NCBI GenBank assembly: GCA_021323815.1 | Contig: JAJPKG010000245.1 | Span: forward strand, 1-14,273 | Direction: 5' to 3' | Origin: Pseudomonadota bacterium | GTDB lineage: Bacteria; Chloroflexota; Ktedonobacteria; Ktedonobacterales; JACDGC01 | Length of the DNA: 14,273 nt | Shown: positions 1 through 6,964 of the stretch, piece by piece | Numbering within the stretch: the stretch's first letter is position 1 | How the letters are laid out: every line of letters begins with the position of its first letter | Translations under genes and position numbers: made by a program | The notes under the pieces: model-generated | Database searches by the model: none | Told to the model about the DNA's origin: nothing | The model's input: only the letters and a program-made list of their open reading frames with translations

Positions 1-428
1 CCGCTGCGGCGATCAGCGACGAACAGCGTCCAGGCGAAATCGTTCTCATCGCTCGCCTCAGACCACGCGATCCAGCGATCATTGGCAGTGGCGCTGATGA
101 TCTGGCTGCCGGGCGTGAGCAGGGGGTGCAGCATCGTAAGGGTGCCGGAAGTGATATCATAGAGCGCGATGGCTGAGGGCGCGCTGGTGTTTGGGAATGC
201 TCGCGGCTGCACGCCCACAAGAAGATATCGCCCATCGGGAGTGGCAGCGTTCTCGAAGATCAGCGTTTCACCGGGCAGGCGCAGCGTGCGCAGGCGGTAT
301 ATCTGCGCGTGCGAAGCGACCGCAGAGAGATTAGCGGCGGAACGCATCACCCCTGAGGCGTCTGCGCTGATCGCCAGGCTCAGCAGCGGGACGATCAGCG
401 CCCAGATTCGCCATCTGCGCCCGCTCAC
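1..428 (-). CDS. exported beta-propeller (TolB/WD40-like) protein, C-terminus beyond the left edge
   Basis: This reading frame opens with GTG at 428-426 and stays open for 142 codons to the window edge. The GTG overlaps the TGA of the upstream peptidase gene as GTGA, so translation is probably coupled. The N-terminus (basic SGRRWR, then a hydrophobic run WALIVPLLSLAIS and small residues) looks like a signal peptide. The following ~110 residues show beta-propeller-like repeats: a TPDGRYLLVGV strand, then IALYDITSGTL, then NDRWIAWSEA and WTLFVADRRSG. These match the style of TolB/WD40-like blades, which usually bind proteins or ligands outside the membrane. I infer a secreted or surface protein working with the adjacent C39-like peptidase. 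The exact family and C-terminal half cannot be seen. Confidence 0.72.
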   Translation of the reverse strand, partial: MSGRRWRIWALIVPLLSLAISADASGVMRSAANLSAVASHAQIYRLRTLRLPGETLIFENAATPDGRYLLVGVQPRAFPNTSAPSAIALYDITSGTLTMLHPLLTPGSQIISATANDRWIAWSEASDENDFAWTLFVADRRS

Positions 429-1435
429 CAGACATACCCATATGTGCCAAGCAGGGGATACATGACCGTTTCGGTTGAGACGGTGCCATAGGCCGGCACG
501 TTCTCTGCCCACCACCAGAACTGCGTGTCGCCGTGCACCGAATCAGCATAGATCGTTTCATCCCCATTCCGGGAATAGCCCATGATACTGATCCAGTGAT
601 AATGCCTCTGGTTGGTGGGAAAGCCGATCAGATGCGGCTCGCTGGGGGTGGGATCCATGCGAACGCCGCCCAGGATGGGGCGACCGGCGGCGACATCCAG
701 CATCAGATCTCGAATATAAGTGTTAAGGCTGAAATAGCCGCCCATATCGGGACCGTTGATAGCGACGTAATAATGGCTGCCCTGCCAGGCGTTGAGGGTA
801 TGGGGCACCACGCCCGACCACCAATTGGTGCCGATATTGAGGTCGGTGGCGAGATAATCCGGTCCCGCGAGGATGTGCTGCCCAGTGGCAGGGAAAGGCG
901 CGGCCAGCAGATTTTCGCCGCGCGGCCCCCTGGTGGCGTGGAGCGCGATCAATGCTTCTTCGACAGCGGCGGGACCGCAATAATAGCGGTTGATCTGTGA
1001 TTCCTGTGGCAGTTTGATGGTGTGCGGACCCAAGTCACATTTGGTTAAATTGGCACCGGATCGTGTGATGGGGCACAGCGCAGTGTGCGGGGTGCTCATT
1101 GCCACCTGCGATGTGGCACCGATGCTTTGAACGAAAGAGGTCCAATCTCGCTGGAATTGCAGGGAACTTATCTTGCCGGCTTGCACCAGGGCAAATTCTT
1201 GAGCCAGGTATTGTTTGCGCGCGAGAATAGCTTGCTCTTGCGCGGTCAGCACCACCGGCCCGCTCGTCGCCAGCGCGTTATCTCCCACATCCGGCGACTG
1301 AGGGGCGCGCACCGGCCCAGGCAGCGGATGATAATGCGACTGAGCCAGTGCCAGAGAAGCGACAATCAACGACGCCAGTCCCGTCATCATTGCCGCCGCC
1401 AGCCATTTTCCCCATAAGCGCGTAATCTGCACCAT
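425..1435 (-). CDS. exported C39-like (papain-fold) cysteine peptidase
   Basis: The gene encodes 336 residues from ATG 1435. This start has an AGAGGAG ribosome site at about 1443-1449 and lies ~40 bases below a strong promoter, whereas an in-frame start at 1576 lies upstream of that promoter. Residues 1-31 form a signal peptide (basic start, hydrophobic core LASLIVASLALAQ). The mature protein has a ~100-residue spacer and then a C39_2-type domain. The likely catalytic Cys is C153 in YYCGPAAVEEAL, the likely His is H280 (or H278) in HYHWISIMGYS, and D298 in YADS fits the third position. Family knowledge: such domains are papain-fold proteases, sometimes ABC-transporter maturation domains, but here no transporter is attached, so a free exported peptidase is likely. 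It is the first gene of a coupled pair with the beta-propeller gene. Substrate is unknown; a non-proteolytic amidase or transglutaminase-like use is possible. Confidence 0.8.
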   Translation of the reverse strand: MVQITRLWGKWLAAAMMTGLASLIVASLALAQSHYHPLPGPVRAPQSPDVGDNALATSGPVVLTAQEQAILARKQYLAQEFALVQAGKISSLQFQRDWTSFVQSIGATSQVAMSTPHTALCPITRSGANLTKCDLGPHTIKLPQESQINRYYCGPAAVEEALIALHATRGPRGENLLAAPFPATGQHILAGPDYLATDLNIGTNWWSGVVPHTLNAWQGSHYYVAINGPDMGGYFSLNTYIRDLMLDVAAGRPILGGVRMDPTPSEPHLIGFPTNQRHYHWISIMGYSRNGDETIYADSVHGDTQFWWWAENVPAYGTVSTETVMYPLLGTYGYVW

Positions 1436-1481
1436 AGCTATGGCTCCTCTCTGACAAATGAACGAACGCGCCTCTGACCAG

Positions 1482-1510
1482 AGTATAGTTGCCATCGCAT
1501 GGCGCGTCAA
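1482..1510 (-). promoter_or_regulatory. sigma70-type promoter for the C39 peptidase pair
   Basis: On the minus strand TTGACG (1510-1505) is followed by a 17-base spacer and TATACT (1487-1482). Each hexamer matches five of six consensus bases. Transcription would begin near 1475, leaving a ~40-base leader carrying AGAGGAG before ATG 1435. This supports the shorter start. Confidence 0.72.
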
Positions 1511-1577
1511 GAGAATATGCCGAAACAGTTCATCATCATATGGAGGATATGAAAGAACAGAGATGCACCAATCCAAT

Positions 1578-1796
1578 TCAATAGAATAGATAGTTTTTAT
1601 CGAACCAGATCACGTCATTGCTGAAAAGCACGGCGGATTGACCGTGCGCGAAAATCTTGCGTGGGTCTGCGCATTTTGCAATTGCAGGGATCACCGTAAG
1701 TGGGCAGGTTACGCCCACTTGCTGCAATTCCATGCTCCCACGCGCATGGAGGATCGCCGCGACCTTATGGCGCGCAGCCTCCGTCCGTGCTATCAT
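1578..1796 (-). CDS. possible 72-residue small protein, doubtful
   Basis: A minus-strand frame from ATG 1796 to TGA 1578 gives 72 residues (MIARTEAARHKVAAILHARG at the start, IWFDKNYLFY at the end). Its codons are mostly G/C-ending in the middle, as in real genes nearby, and it does not overlap any confident gene. Against it, the only purine-rich stretch (GCGAGAG) is one base from the start codon, no family is recognised, and the ORF overlaps the nested inverted repeats, which may explain the open frame. It could also be the tail of a decayed gene. Confidence 0.2.
   Translation of the reverse strand: MIARTEAARHKVAAILHARGSMELQQVGVTCPLTVIPAIAKCADPRKIFAHGQSAVLFSNDVIWFDKNYLFY
1659..1743. repeat. 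three nested inverted repeats (possible structured RNA or operator)
   Basis: Three perfect arm pairs are nested around one centre: GCGTGGG 1659-1665 with CCCACGC 1737-1743, AATTGCAG 1680-1687 with CTGCAATT 1722-1729, and AAGTGGGC 1698-1705 with GCCCACTT 1713-1720 (7-base loop). The innermost stem extends by a GU pair (1697/1721). A further pair TCCATG 1729-1734 / CATGGA 1745-1750 could compete with the outer arms. No T-run follows on either strand, so this is not a simple terminator. Confidence 0.5.
1788..1796 (+). promoter_or_regulatory. candidate extended -10 promoter for the pentapeptide/channel gene
   Basis: TGC followed by TATCAT (1791-1796) matches an extended -10 element (five of six in the hexamer). 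No good -35 is present 17 bases upstream. A start near 1803 would give a ~40-base leader before GTG 1844. Confidence 0.38.
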
Positions 1797-1843
1797 ACTC
1801 TCGCTTGAACGATGAGATATATGCAAGCGAGGATTGATGCACT

Positions 1844-3127
1844 GTGGAAGAAAATGCCCGTCCTGCACAGAATGACCGCGCTGGCTGGCGCGCGTATTGG
1901 GATGCGCTGGGCCAGCCCTGGCGCACCGAGCCGGAAGCGCGGCCCGAACGCCGGCAGATTTTGGCTGAGCGGCGCGCGCAAGCATCAGCAGGTGGTGCTT
2001 CCGGTTTCGCCGGGCTGAAGATGGACCGCACTGACGTAGAATGGCTGCTGGCAACGCACGTCAGCCGAGGCATCACCGGGCCGGTGGACGCGGAGGATCC
2101 CGCGCATCGCCTGCGCGAAGGGCTGAACCTGCAAGGGGCGGATCTGCGCCAGGCGAAGCTCAACGGGTTGCCGCTGGCGCGGGTGAATCTGAGCAACGCG
2201 CATCTGGAGCGGGCAAATTTCAGCGGTGCGCATCTGGAACGCGCCAGTTTCGCCAACAGCCAGTTGCAGGGCGCGGTGTTCACCAATGCCTGGCTGACGG
2301 ATGCCAGTTTTCGCCAGGCGCAGATGCCGGACGCGCTTTTCACTGACGCCCATCTGGAAAGCGCCAACCTCTATCAGGCCGATTGCCGCAACGCCTCGTT
2401 TTACATCGCGCACCTGGAAGGGGCTTATCTCGGTCAGGCACAGTTCGCCAAAGCGACAATTCGCCGTGCCTTCTTCGATGCCGCCACGTCGTGGAATGAC
2501 GCCGTGTTATGGGATGAACAGCATGTTTCCCCCAGTCTGGCCGATGCTCGCTGGAATGACACCAACCTGGCTACGTTGGATTGGACGCAAGTGCGCATGA
2601 TCGGTGACGAGCGCGACGCGCGCAGCCGCACTGACCGCGAGGGCAAGCCCAAGACGCCGCAGAAATGGCGCGACAATCTGCGCCGCGCCGTCCGCGCCAA
2701 TCGCCAGCTCGCCGTTACCTTGCGCGGCCAGGGGATGAACGAAGAAGCCGACCGCTTCGCCTATCGCGCGCAGGTGTGCCAGCGCATGCTGCTGCGCCGC
2801 CAGGGCAAATTTGGCCCATATCTCGGCTCCGGTTTCTTGGATCTGCTGGCGGGCTATGGCTATAAACCGATTCGCACGCTGCTGGTCTATCTGCTGGTGA
2901 TCTTCGGCTATGCCGCCACGTATTATTTCCTGGCGAACACGGCTCATCTGTCGCTGGTGAGCGCGCTGGTCTTCAGCATCACCTCATTTCATGGGCGCGG
3001 CTTCTTCCCCGGTGGCCTGCCACTGGACGCGCCACTGACCGTCCTCGCCGCCACCGAGGCCATCGTGGGACTGGTGATCGAGGTCAGCTTCATCGCCACC
3101 TTCACGCAGCGCTTCTTCGCGCGCTAG
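1844..3127 (+). CDS. pentapeptide-repeat protein with C-terminal two-helix ion-channel-like domain
   Basis: The gene encodes 427 residues from GTG 1844, with GAGGA at 1829-1833 ten bases upstream. Residues 13-45 carry a W..YWDALGQPWRTEPE segment that I associate with this group of pentapeptide proteins. Residues ~94-215 are tandem pentapeptide repeats of the A(D/N)LXX/A(N/S)FXX type, for example GADLRQAKLNG and ANFSGAHLERASFANSQLQG, which fold as a right-handed four-sided beta helix. A basic, charged linker (250-320) leads to TM1 (343-364), a re-entrant loop (368-390, SITSFHGRGFFPG) and TM2 (397-420), the layout of Ion_trans_2 channels. The potassium filter TVGYG is absent. I infer a membrane channel or channel-like sensor with a large cytosolic repeat domain; ion selectivity cannot be stated. 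Its stop codon abuts the stop of the convergent ATPase gene. Confidence 0.85.
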   Translation: MEENARPAQNDRAGWRAYWDALGQPWRTEPEARPERRQILAERRAQASAGGASGFAGLKMDRTDVEWLLATHVSRGITGPVDAEDPAHRLREGLNLQGADLRQAKLNGLPLARVNLSNAHLERANFSGAHLERASFANSQLQGAVFTNAWLTDASFRQAQMPDALFTDAHLESANLYQADCRNASFYIAHLEGAYLGQAQFAKATIRRAFFDAATSWNDAVLWDEQHVSPSLADARWNDTNLATLDWTQVRMIGDERDARSRTDREGKPKTPQKWRDNLRRAVRANRQLAVTLRGQGMNEEADRFAYRAQVCQRMLLRRQGKFGPYLGSGFLDLLAGYGYKPIRTLLVYLLVIFGYAATYYFLANTAHLSLVSALVFSITSFHGRGFFPGGLPLDAPLTVLAATEAIVGLVIEVSFIATFTQRFFAR

Positions 3128-3940
3128 CTAAAGGTGTCGCAGGAACAACTCTGGATTGTTCAAGAAGTCGCGGGTGAAGCGCACATGCTCGGTCTCATCA
3201 AAGGCGATGGGCGTGAGTCCTTGTGGCGTCAGGCTAAGGATCTGCGCTTGGGGTGCGGCGAGCAGGATGGGCGAGTGAGTGGCGATGATGAATTGCGCGC
3301 CTTCTTCTTCCACAGTCCGCTTAATCAGCGCCACCAGGGCCAGTTGGCGCATCGGCGAGAGCGGCGCTTCGGGTTCGTCCAGCAGATAGACGCCATTGGG
3401 GACGAAACGCGTCTGAAACAGCCGCAAAAAGCTTTCACCATGCGAGATCGTGTCCAGCCCAGAGCCATAGCTGTGGCGCATGTCACCGATCTCGCGGCGA
3501 TAGGGCAACTGCGCCAGCCCCTTCGCCGCCTTTGACAGCGTGTCATCATCTTCGATGCGCTGGATCTCCGCCTGATATTCCTGCAAGGTGCGCTGCATGC
3601 GTTGGGCATAGCCGAAAAAATCTTCGGCACGCAGGAAAAAGCCGCGCTTCGTCTTCACGTTCCAGGTGAGCTTCAGCGTGTCAGCCAGCGGGCGCACAGC
3701 GTCCAGCGTCACGTCACGCGACACATCTTCGGTGCCGACCGTGATGGAGCCAATGGCCACCGCCAGTGCTTCCATCAGCGTCGATTTGCCCGATCCATTC
3801 TCTCCCACCAGTAGCGTCACCGGCGTGGTGAGATCCAGCCGTGTGTTGCTCAGCGCCGCAATCGCCGGCACCGCGAAAGGAAAGCGCTGCGCTGCTTCCG
3901 CTGGCGGCGCGCGAAACGCGATTGACCGCAGATGAATCAT
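3128..3940 (-). CDS. stand-alone AAA/ABC-type ATPase
   Basis: The gene encodes 270 residues from ATG 3940, with AAAGGAAA 8-15 bases upstream. Walker A is GENGSGKST (46-54), the ABC-like signature is SHGES (166-170), Walker B is VYLLDEPE (184-191), and the H-loop is ATHSP (220-224). There is no transmembrane domain and only a short helical insert between Walker A and the signature, so it is neither an SMC protein nor a classical transporter subunit. It resembles the small 'predicted ATPase' proteins (COG3910-like) whose role is unknown; relatives act in DNA repair, RNA handling or phage defence. It lies 48 bases downstream of the nucleotidyltransferase gene on the same strand, so co-transcription is likely. 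It converges with the channel gene with no intergenic base. Confidence 0.85.
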   Translation of the reverse strand: MIHLRSIAFRAPPAEAAQRFPFAVPAIAALSNTRLDLTTPVTLLVGENGSGKSTLMEALAVAIGSITVGTEDVSRDVTLDAVRPLADTLKLTWNVKTKRGFFLRAEDFFGYAQRMQRTLQEYQAEIQRIEDDDTLSKAAKGLAQLPYRREIGDMRHSYGSGLDTISHGESFLRLFQTRFVPNGVYLLDEPEAPLSPMRQLALVALIKRTVEEEGAQFIIATHSPILLAAPQAQILSLTPQGLTPIAFDETEHVRFTRDFLNNPELFLRHL

Positions 3941-3988
3941 GACAGATTTTCCTTTCGGTTCCGATGCCTGCTGCGCGCGCTAGCGATT

Positions 3989-4903
3989 TCAATCAATGGG
4001 AAGGCGCAACGGGGGCCGTTCAGCCCACAGCGGGCGCTGCCAGTGGAAGATGTGGCGCATTCGGGCGACATCAATGCCCTCGATATGCTGCTCAACGAGA
4101 GCGAAGGTTTCGTCAACCAATTGCGCCAGCAGCGACGCGGCCTCGGCGGGCGGCACCTGAAAGATCTGCGGCAGTCGCTCCCTGATGCGTTCAGGTTTGA
4201 TCTCGCACTGTTGCAGCGTCGCGTCCAGCCATTTCCAGCCGCCGAAATAGCGCCGGTTCAGGGCGAGGATGAGATGGCACATGTGGTGAATGACGCTGGT
4301 GAAATGCGCATATAACTCAGCGAGATTGTTGCCACGCTCCACATACATCTGCCAGCGCCAGAAATGGTCGATGATGCCATAGCGCCCTATCACGGCGTGC
4401 TGCAATGAAGACGGATAGACCGCGACGCGCTCTTTCCAGGGACGCAGCACCGTTTCTCCCCAAAGAATCCGCCCGTCAAATATGCCCGCCAGCAGATTGA
4501 GCAACGCTTCATCCGTTTGCGGTTGTTCGAGGATGCGCGTTATAGTGGCATCCAGCGTTTCCCGCAGGTGATGCCCGATTTCCACCTGGCAGCCGGAAAA
4601 TGGTTCGTCCGAGGCATCGCGCCCCATGAAATAGAGATCTTCCCAGATCGCTTCCGTCGCGTCGTAGGGATACAGTCGGTGGAGATCGCCCCCGGCGGCG
4701 GAGATGACGGCACCGCGCTCTTCTTCGGTTGGCGCGGATGACCACACGACCAGCAGTTCGATATCCGAAAAACGGTCGGCCTGGCCACGCGCTGGGGAAC
4801 CGCCGACCATCACCCCGGCAACGTGTTCTAATGTAGCATACTGTTCAGCCAGAGAGCACGCCACATCAAGCCGCCATTGGCTGGCGGAAGACATTTCCGG
4901 CAT
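3989..4903 (-). CDS. nucleotidyltransferase-fold protein with DUF4037-like C-terminal region
   Basis: The gene encodes 304 residues from ATG 4903, with AGAGGTG ~7 bases upstream; a second ATG at codon 4 is possible. Residues 31-49 carry the nucleotidyltransferase signature, VMVGGSPARG then DRFSDIE, with GGS at 34-36 and acidic metal ligands D47 and E49. A third acidic residue is likely in QVEIGHH (~105-111). The second half (ALNRRYFGGWKWL, ~237-249) matches the style of DUF4037, a helical region found behind such NTase domains. Family knowledge: members include antibiotic nucleotidyltransferases and toxin-like NTases, but the substrate here is unknown. The adjacent ATPase gene follows after 48 bases. 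No resistance or toxin activity can be claimed from the sequence. Confidence 0.8.
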   Translation of the reverse strand: MPEMSSASQWRLDVACSLAEQYATLEHVAGVMVGGSPARGQADRFSDIELLVVWSSAPTEEERGAVISAAGGDLHRLYPYDATEAIWEDLYFMGRDASDEPFSGCQVEIGHHLRETLDATITRILEQPQTDEALLNLLAGIFDGRILWGETVLRPWKERVAVYPSSLQHAVIGRYGIIDHFWRWQMYVERGNNLAELYAHFTSVIHHMCHLILALNRRYFGGWKWLDATLQQCEIKPERIRERLPQIFQVPPAEAASLLAQLVDETFALVEQHIEGIDVARMRHIFHWQRPLWAERPPLRLPID

Positions 4904-4928
4904 TTTTAATCACCTCTTGCACAGCTTC

Positions 4929-4936
4929 ACTATAAC
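4929..4936. promoter_or_regulatory. candidate shared divergent -10 region
   Basis: ACTATAAC reads as TATAAC (4931-4936) on the plus strand and TATAGT (4934-4929) on the minus strand, each five of six to the -10 consensus. It is the only such element in the 75 bases between the divergent nucleotidyltransferase and tail-hub-like genes. No convincing -35 lies at the right distance on either strand. Confidence 0.32.
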
Positions 4937-4978
4937 ATGCCCTACACGAACATTTCATCTCACCAGGAGGCACCAGCC

Positions 4979-6718
4979 ATGCCCGCACGCACCTTGACAT
5001 TGATCTGTTCCGCAGCCGGAGCCGCCGGCACTTCCGGCGCGGTCGTTGATTACACGCCGAATCTGGAAAGCCTGCGCGTCACCAGCATCAGTCCCGGCGG
5101 CTGCGGCGCGTTGCGCGCGAGGCTGCGCCTGCCCGCAGGTCGCGCGCGCCTGCCGCGCCCCGAACTGGCGATCTTGAATGGCCATGTCACCCTGCTGGAT
5201 GGCCGCGACTGCCTGTATGCCGGCGAGATCACCGAGGCCGCGCTATCACTGAGTGGCGACGGCGAAAGCCTGGATATCGTGGCGCAGGGCGGCGCGAACG
5301 CGCTCAACGACGATCCGCAGGACTCCTCATATTCCAGCCAGACCGCACAGGCGATCATTTCTTCAGAATTCAGCAAGCGTAGCGCTTATCTGGCGGTGGA
5401 CGGCGATCTTTCCGCCGTGCTGCCCAACGCGCCAACCGCCACGTTTTCGCCCTATTATGATGGCCGCACCATCGAAGACATCTTGCACGAATTGTGCGAT
5501 CTGCTGGGAGATTACACCTGGGGCGTGTGGCCGCATCCCACGCACCGCGACGGCTTTGGGCTACCCACCTGGCAATTGCAGGTGCACCAGCGCGACACCG
5601 CCACCGTCGGCTATCTGGCGAACCTGGCGGACGTGATCTCGTGGCGCATTGCGCCCGCCGCCACCCGCGCCTTTAACGGCGTGACTTTGCATTATCTCGA
5701 TCCCACCAACGGCCCCGGCAGCATCACGGTGACGGACTCGCGGCTGAACGGCAATCTCTCGCAGGGCAGCGCGCCGTTTCGCTTTCGCCGTTTCCGGCGT
5801 GATATGGGCCAGCGCTCGCTCACGTCATCCCAGGCGACGGCGCTGGCGAACCAATATCTGGCGTCGTTTCAGAATGTCACCAACGTCATCGAGGTCAAGC
5901 TGGCCGCCGTGCGCGACGCACGGGGAGCACCGTTGCCCTTGCCCCGCGTGCGCGCCGATGCCAACATCGCCATCCCCGAATTGCTGACGCGCGCCGGCAG
6001 CTTTCCCGCCGCGCCCGCCATGCAGCCCGGCACAAATCTCTTTTACATCCGCCAGGCAACCTATGCCGAGGGGCGCGACCAACTGCCCACCCTCACCCTG
6101 CTGCTGGATCAAGTGGCGGATTTCGCCGCCGCCGACCTCACGCGCCTGCATTATGAGGAGCAGTTGCGCCAGCGGTCGCGCCGCACCAACCGCGCCGTGC
6201 AACCATCCGGGTTGGCGCTGAAAGGCGCGTGGTCAACCCTTTTCACCGGCGCGGGGCAATGGGGCAGTTCCATCCAGTTTCCCGTCGTGCTGGCCGCCGC
6301 GCCCACCAGCATCACCTTCATCGCGCAAGACAGCGTCAACATCAGTTCTGGTCCCAATGCCGCGCGTCTGACGGTGTGGGGTTGTGAGGTCTACGTCGAT
6401 TCCACCAGCAGCGGCAACGGCTGGTGGATCGGGCTATATACGACCAATGGCAACTGCCTGCGCGAGGTGGATGCCGTCGCCGGCACGGCCCGCCTGCACT
6501 GCGATGTGTGCGCTCACCTCAGCGATCCCACGCCCGTTGCTCACCTTATTGAGCGCGGCATGCTCGGCAACCAGCCCACCTATGCCGCCATCTGCCCCGG
6601 CTGTGGCGCGCGTGAGTGCTTCAACCCCAACCTCTCGACCGATGACGAAAACCATCCCGATCCACAGCGCGCGGCGAATGCTCGCGCCATCCGCGCTGCG
6701 CTGGCCCTGCTGGGATGA
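4979..6718 (+). CDS. orphan phage tail baseplate/hub-like protein with C-terminal zinc-ribbon-like segment
   Basis: The gene encodes 579 residues from ATG 4979, chosen because AGGAGG (4965-4970) sits eight bases upstream; an ATG at 4937 has no ribosome site. Residues 1-110 (LESLRVTSISPGGCGALRAR, then PELAILNGHVTLLDGRDCLY and AGEITEAALSLSG) resemble the first barrel of tail hub/baseplate proteins, where a tail-tube-like strand set is followed by an 'AG.I.E' strand. Residues ~115-400 contain a hub-like middle (QTAQAIISSEF; YYDGRTIEDILHELCDLLGDYTWG). Residues ~410-495 (IQFPVVLAAAPTSITFIAQD, GNGWWIGLYTTNG) look like a tail-fibre-type beta sandwich. The end carries CxxC pairs C508/C511 and C539/C542, zinc-ribbon-like. 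No capsid, terminase, tape-measure or integrase gene is nearby. Family assignment is by pattern only and could be wrong in detail. Confidence 0.62.
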   Translation: MPARTLTLICSAAGAAGTSGAVVDYTPNLESLRVTSISPGGCGALRARLRLPAGRARLPRPELAILNGHVTLLDGRDCLYAGEITEAALSLSGDGESLDIVAQGGANALNDDPQDSSYSSQTAQAIISSEFSKRSAYLAVDGDLSAVLPNAPTATFSPYYDGRTIEDILHELCDLLGDYTWGVWPHPTHRDGFGLPTWQLQVHQRDTATVGYLANLADVISWRIAPAATRAFNGVTLHYLDPTNGPGSITVTDSRLNGNLSQGSAPFRFRRFRRDMGQRSLTSSQATALANQYLASFQNVTNVIEVKLAAVRDARGAPLPLPRVRADANIAIPELLTRAGSFPAAPAMQPGTNLFYIRQATYAEGRDQLPTLTLLLDQVADFAAADLTRLHYEEQLRQRSRRTNRAVQPSGLALKGAWSTLFTGAGQWGSSIQFPVVLAAAPTSITFIAQDSVNISSGPNAARLTVWGCEVYVDSTSSGNGWWIGLYTTNGNCLREVDAVAGTARLHCDVCAHLSDPTPVAHLIERGMLGNQPTYAAICPGCGARECFNPNLSTDDENHPDPQRAANARAIRAALALLG

Positions 6719-6737
6719 ACCTGCGAACAGATAACGC

Positions 6738-6767
6738 TTGTGCCAAGAGTTGTACAAGTGCTATCCT
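6738..6767 (+). promoter_or_regulatory. candidate promoter for the small RHH-like gene
   Basis: TTGTGC (6738-6743) is followed by an 18-base spacer and TATCCT (6762-6767), three and four matches of six. The spacer contains the palindrome TTGTACAA (6750-6757), which a repressor could use. A start near 6774 leaves ~27 bases before ATG 6801. Confidence 0.33.
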
Positions 6768-6800
6768 ATGTCAGGAAGCGATCCGAAAGTGGGGGCAGGT

Positions 6801-6938
6801 ATGAGTCACCAGGTTATGCTGTCAGATGAGGCGTATCAAACCATTACCACATTAGCTGCTGAGCGAGGGCAATCACCCGAAGCATTCATTGAAACATGGG
6901 CGTTGCTCGTTCAACAACAGGCTCAACTGATATTCTGA
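6801..6938 (+). CDS. 45-residue ribbon-helix-helix-like small protein
   Basis: ATG 6801 is preferred because a G-rich stretch (GTGGGGGCAGG) lies just upstream. In-frame starts at 6738 (TTG-type) and 6768 lack one, and 6738 would begin inside the predicted promoter. The product, starting MSHQVMLSDEAYQTITTLAA and ending QAQLIF, shows one beta strand followed by a helix, a turn at RGQSPEAF and a second helix. This is the pattern of CopG/Arc-type antitoxins and transcription factors and of the N-terminal half of longer antitoxins. At 45 residues it could be a complete dimerising RHH unit or the remnant of an ~80-residue antitoxin. No recognisable toxin follows; the next gene, 26 bases on, encodes a two-helix membrane protein. 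Confidence 0.55.
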   Translation: MSHQVMLSDEAYQTITTLAAERGQSPEAFIETWALLVQQQAQLIF

Positions 6939-6964
6939 AACAGCCGTAGCATTTGAGGACGCGC

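Larger units (their letters stand above)
1436..1843. other. 408-base region with promoters and nested inverted repeats, no secure gene
   Basis: The stretch between the divergent peptidase and pentapeptide genes holds the minus-strand promoter at 1482-1510, a small hairpin at 1628-1647 (GCACGG/CCGTGC, 8-base loop), nested inverted repeats at 1659-1743, and an extended -10 candidate at 1788-1796. One minus-strand frame (1578-1796) is open and has plausible codons, but lacks a good ribosome site. Confidence 0.6.

Noticed and set aside
533..1000. A 155-codon plus-strand frame opposite the C39-like peptidase
   Set aside because: The minus strand has a signal peptide, catalytic motifs, promoter and ribosome site; the plus-strand frame has none.
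1628..1647. Hairpin GCACGG/CCGTGC followed by TTTT on the minus strand as a terminator
   Set aside because: The stem has only six pairs, the T-run is short, and no secure minus-strand gene lies upstream of it to be terminated.
1765..2413. Long open frames antisense to the pentapeptide-repeat region
   Set aside because: They arise from the periodic, GC-rich repeat codons on the other strand; their translations are low-complexity and lack ribosome sites, while the plus-strand product is a clear protein family.
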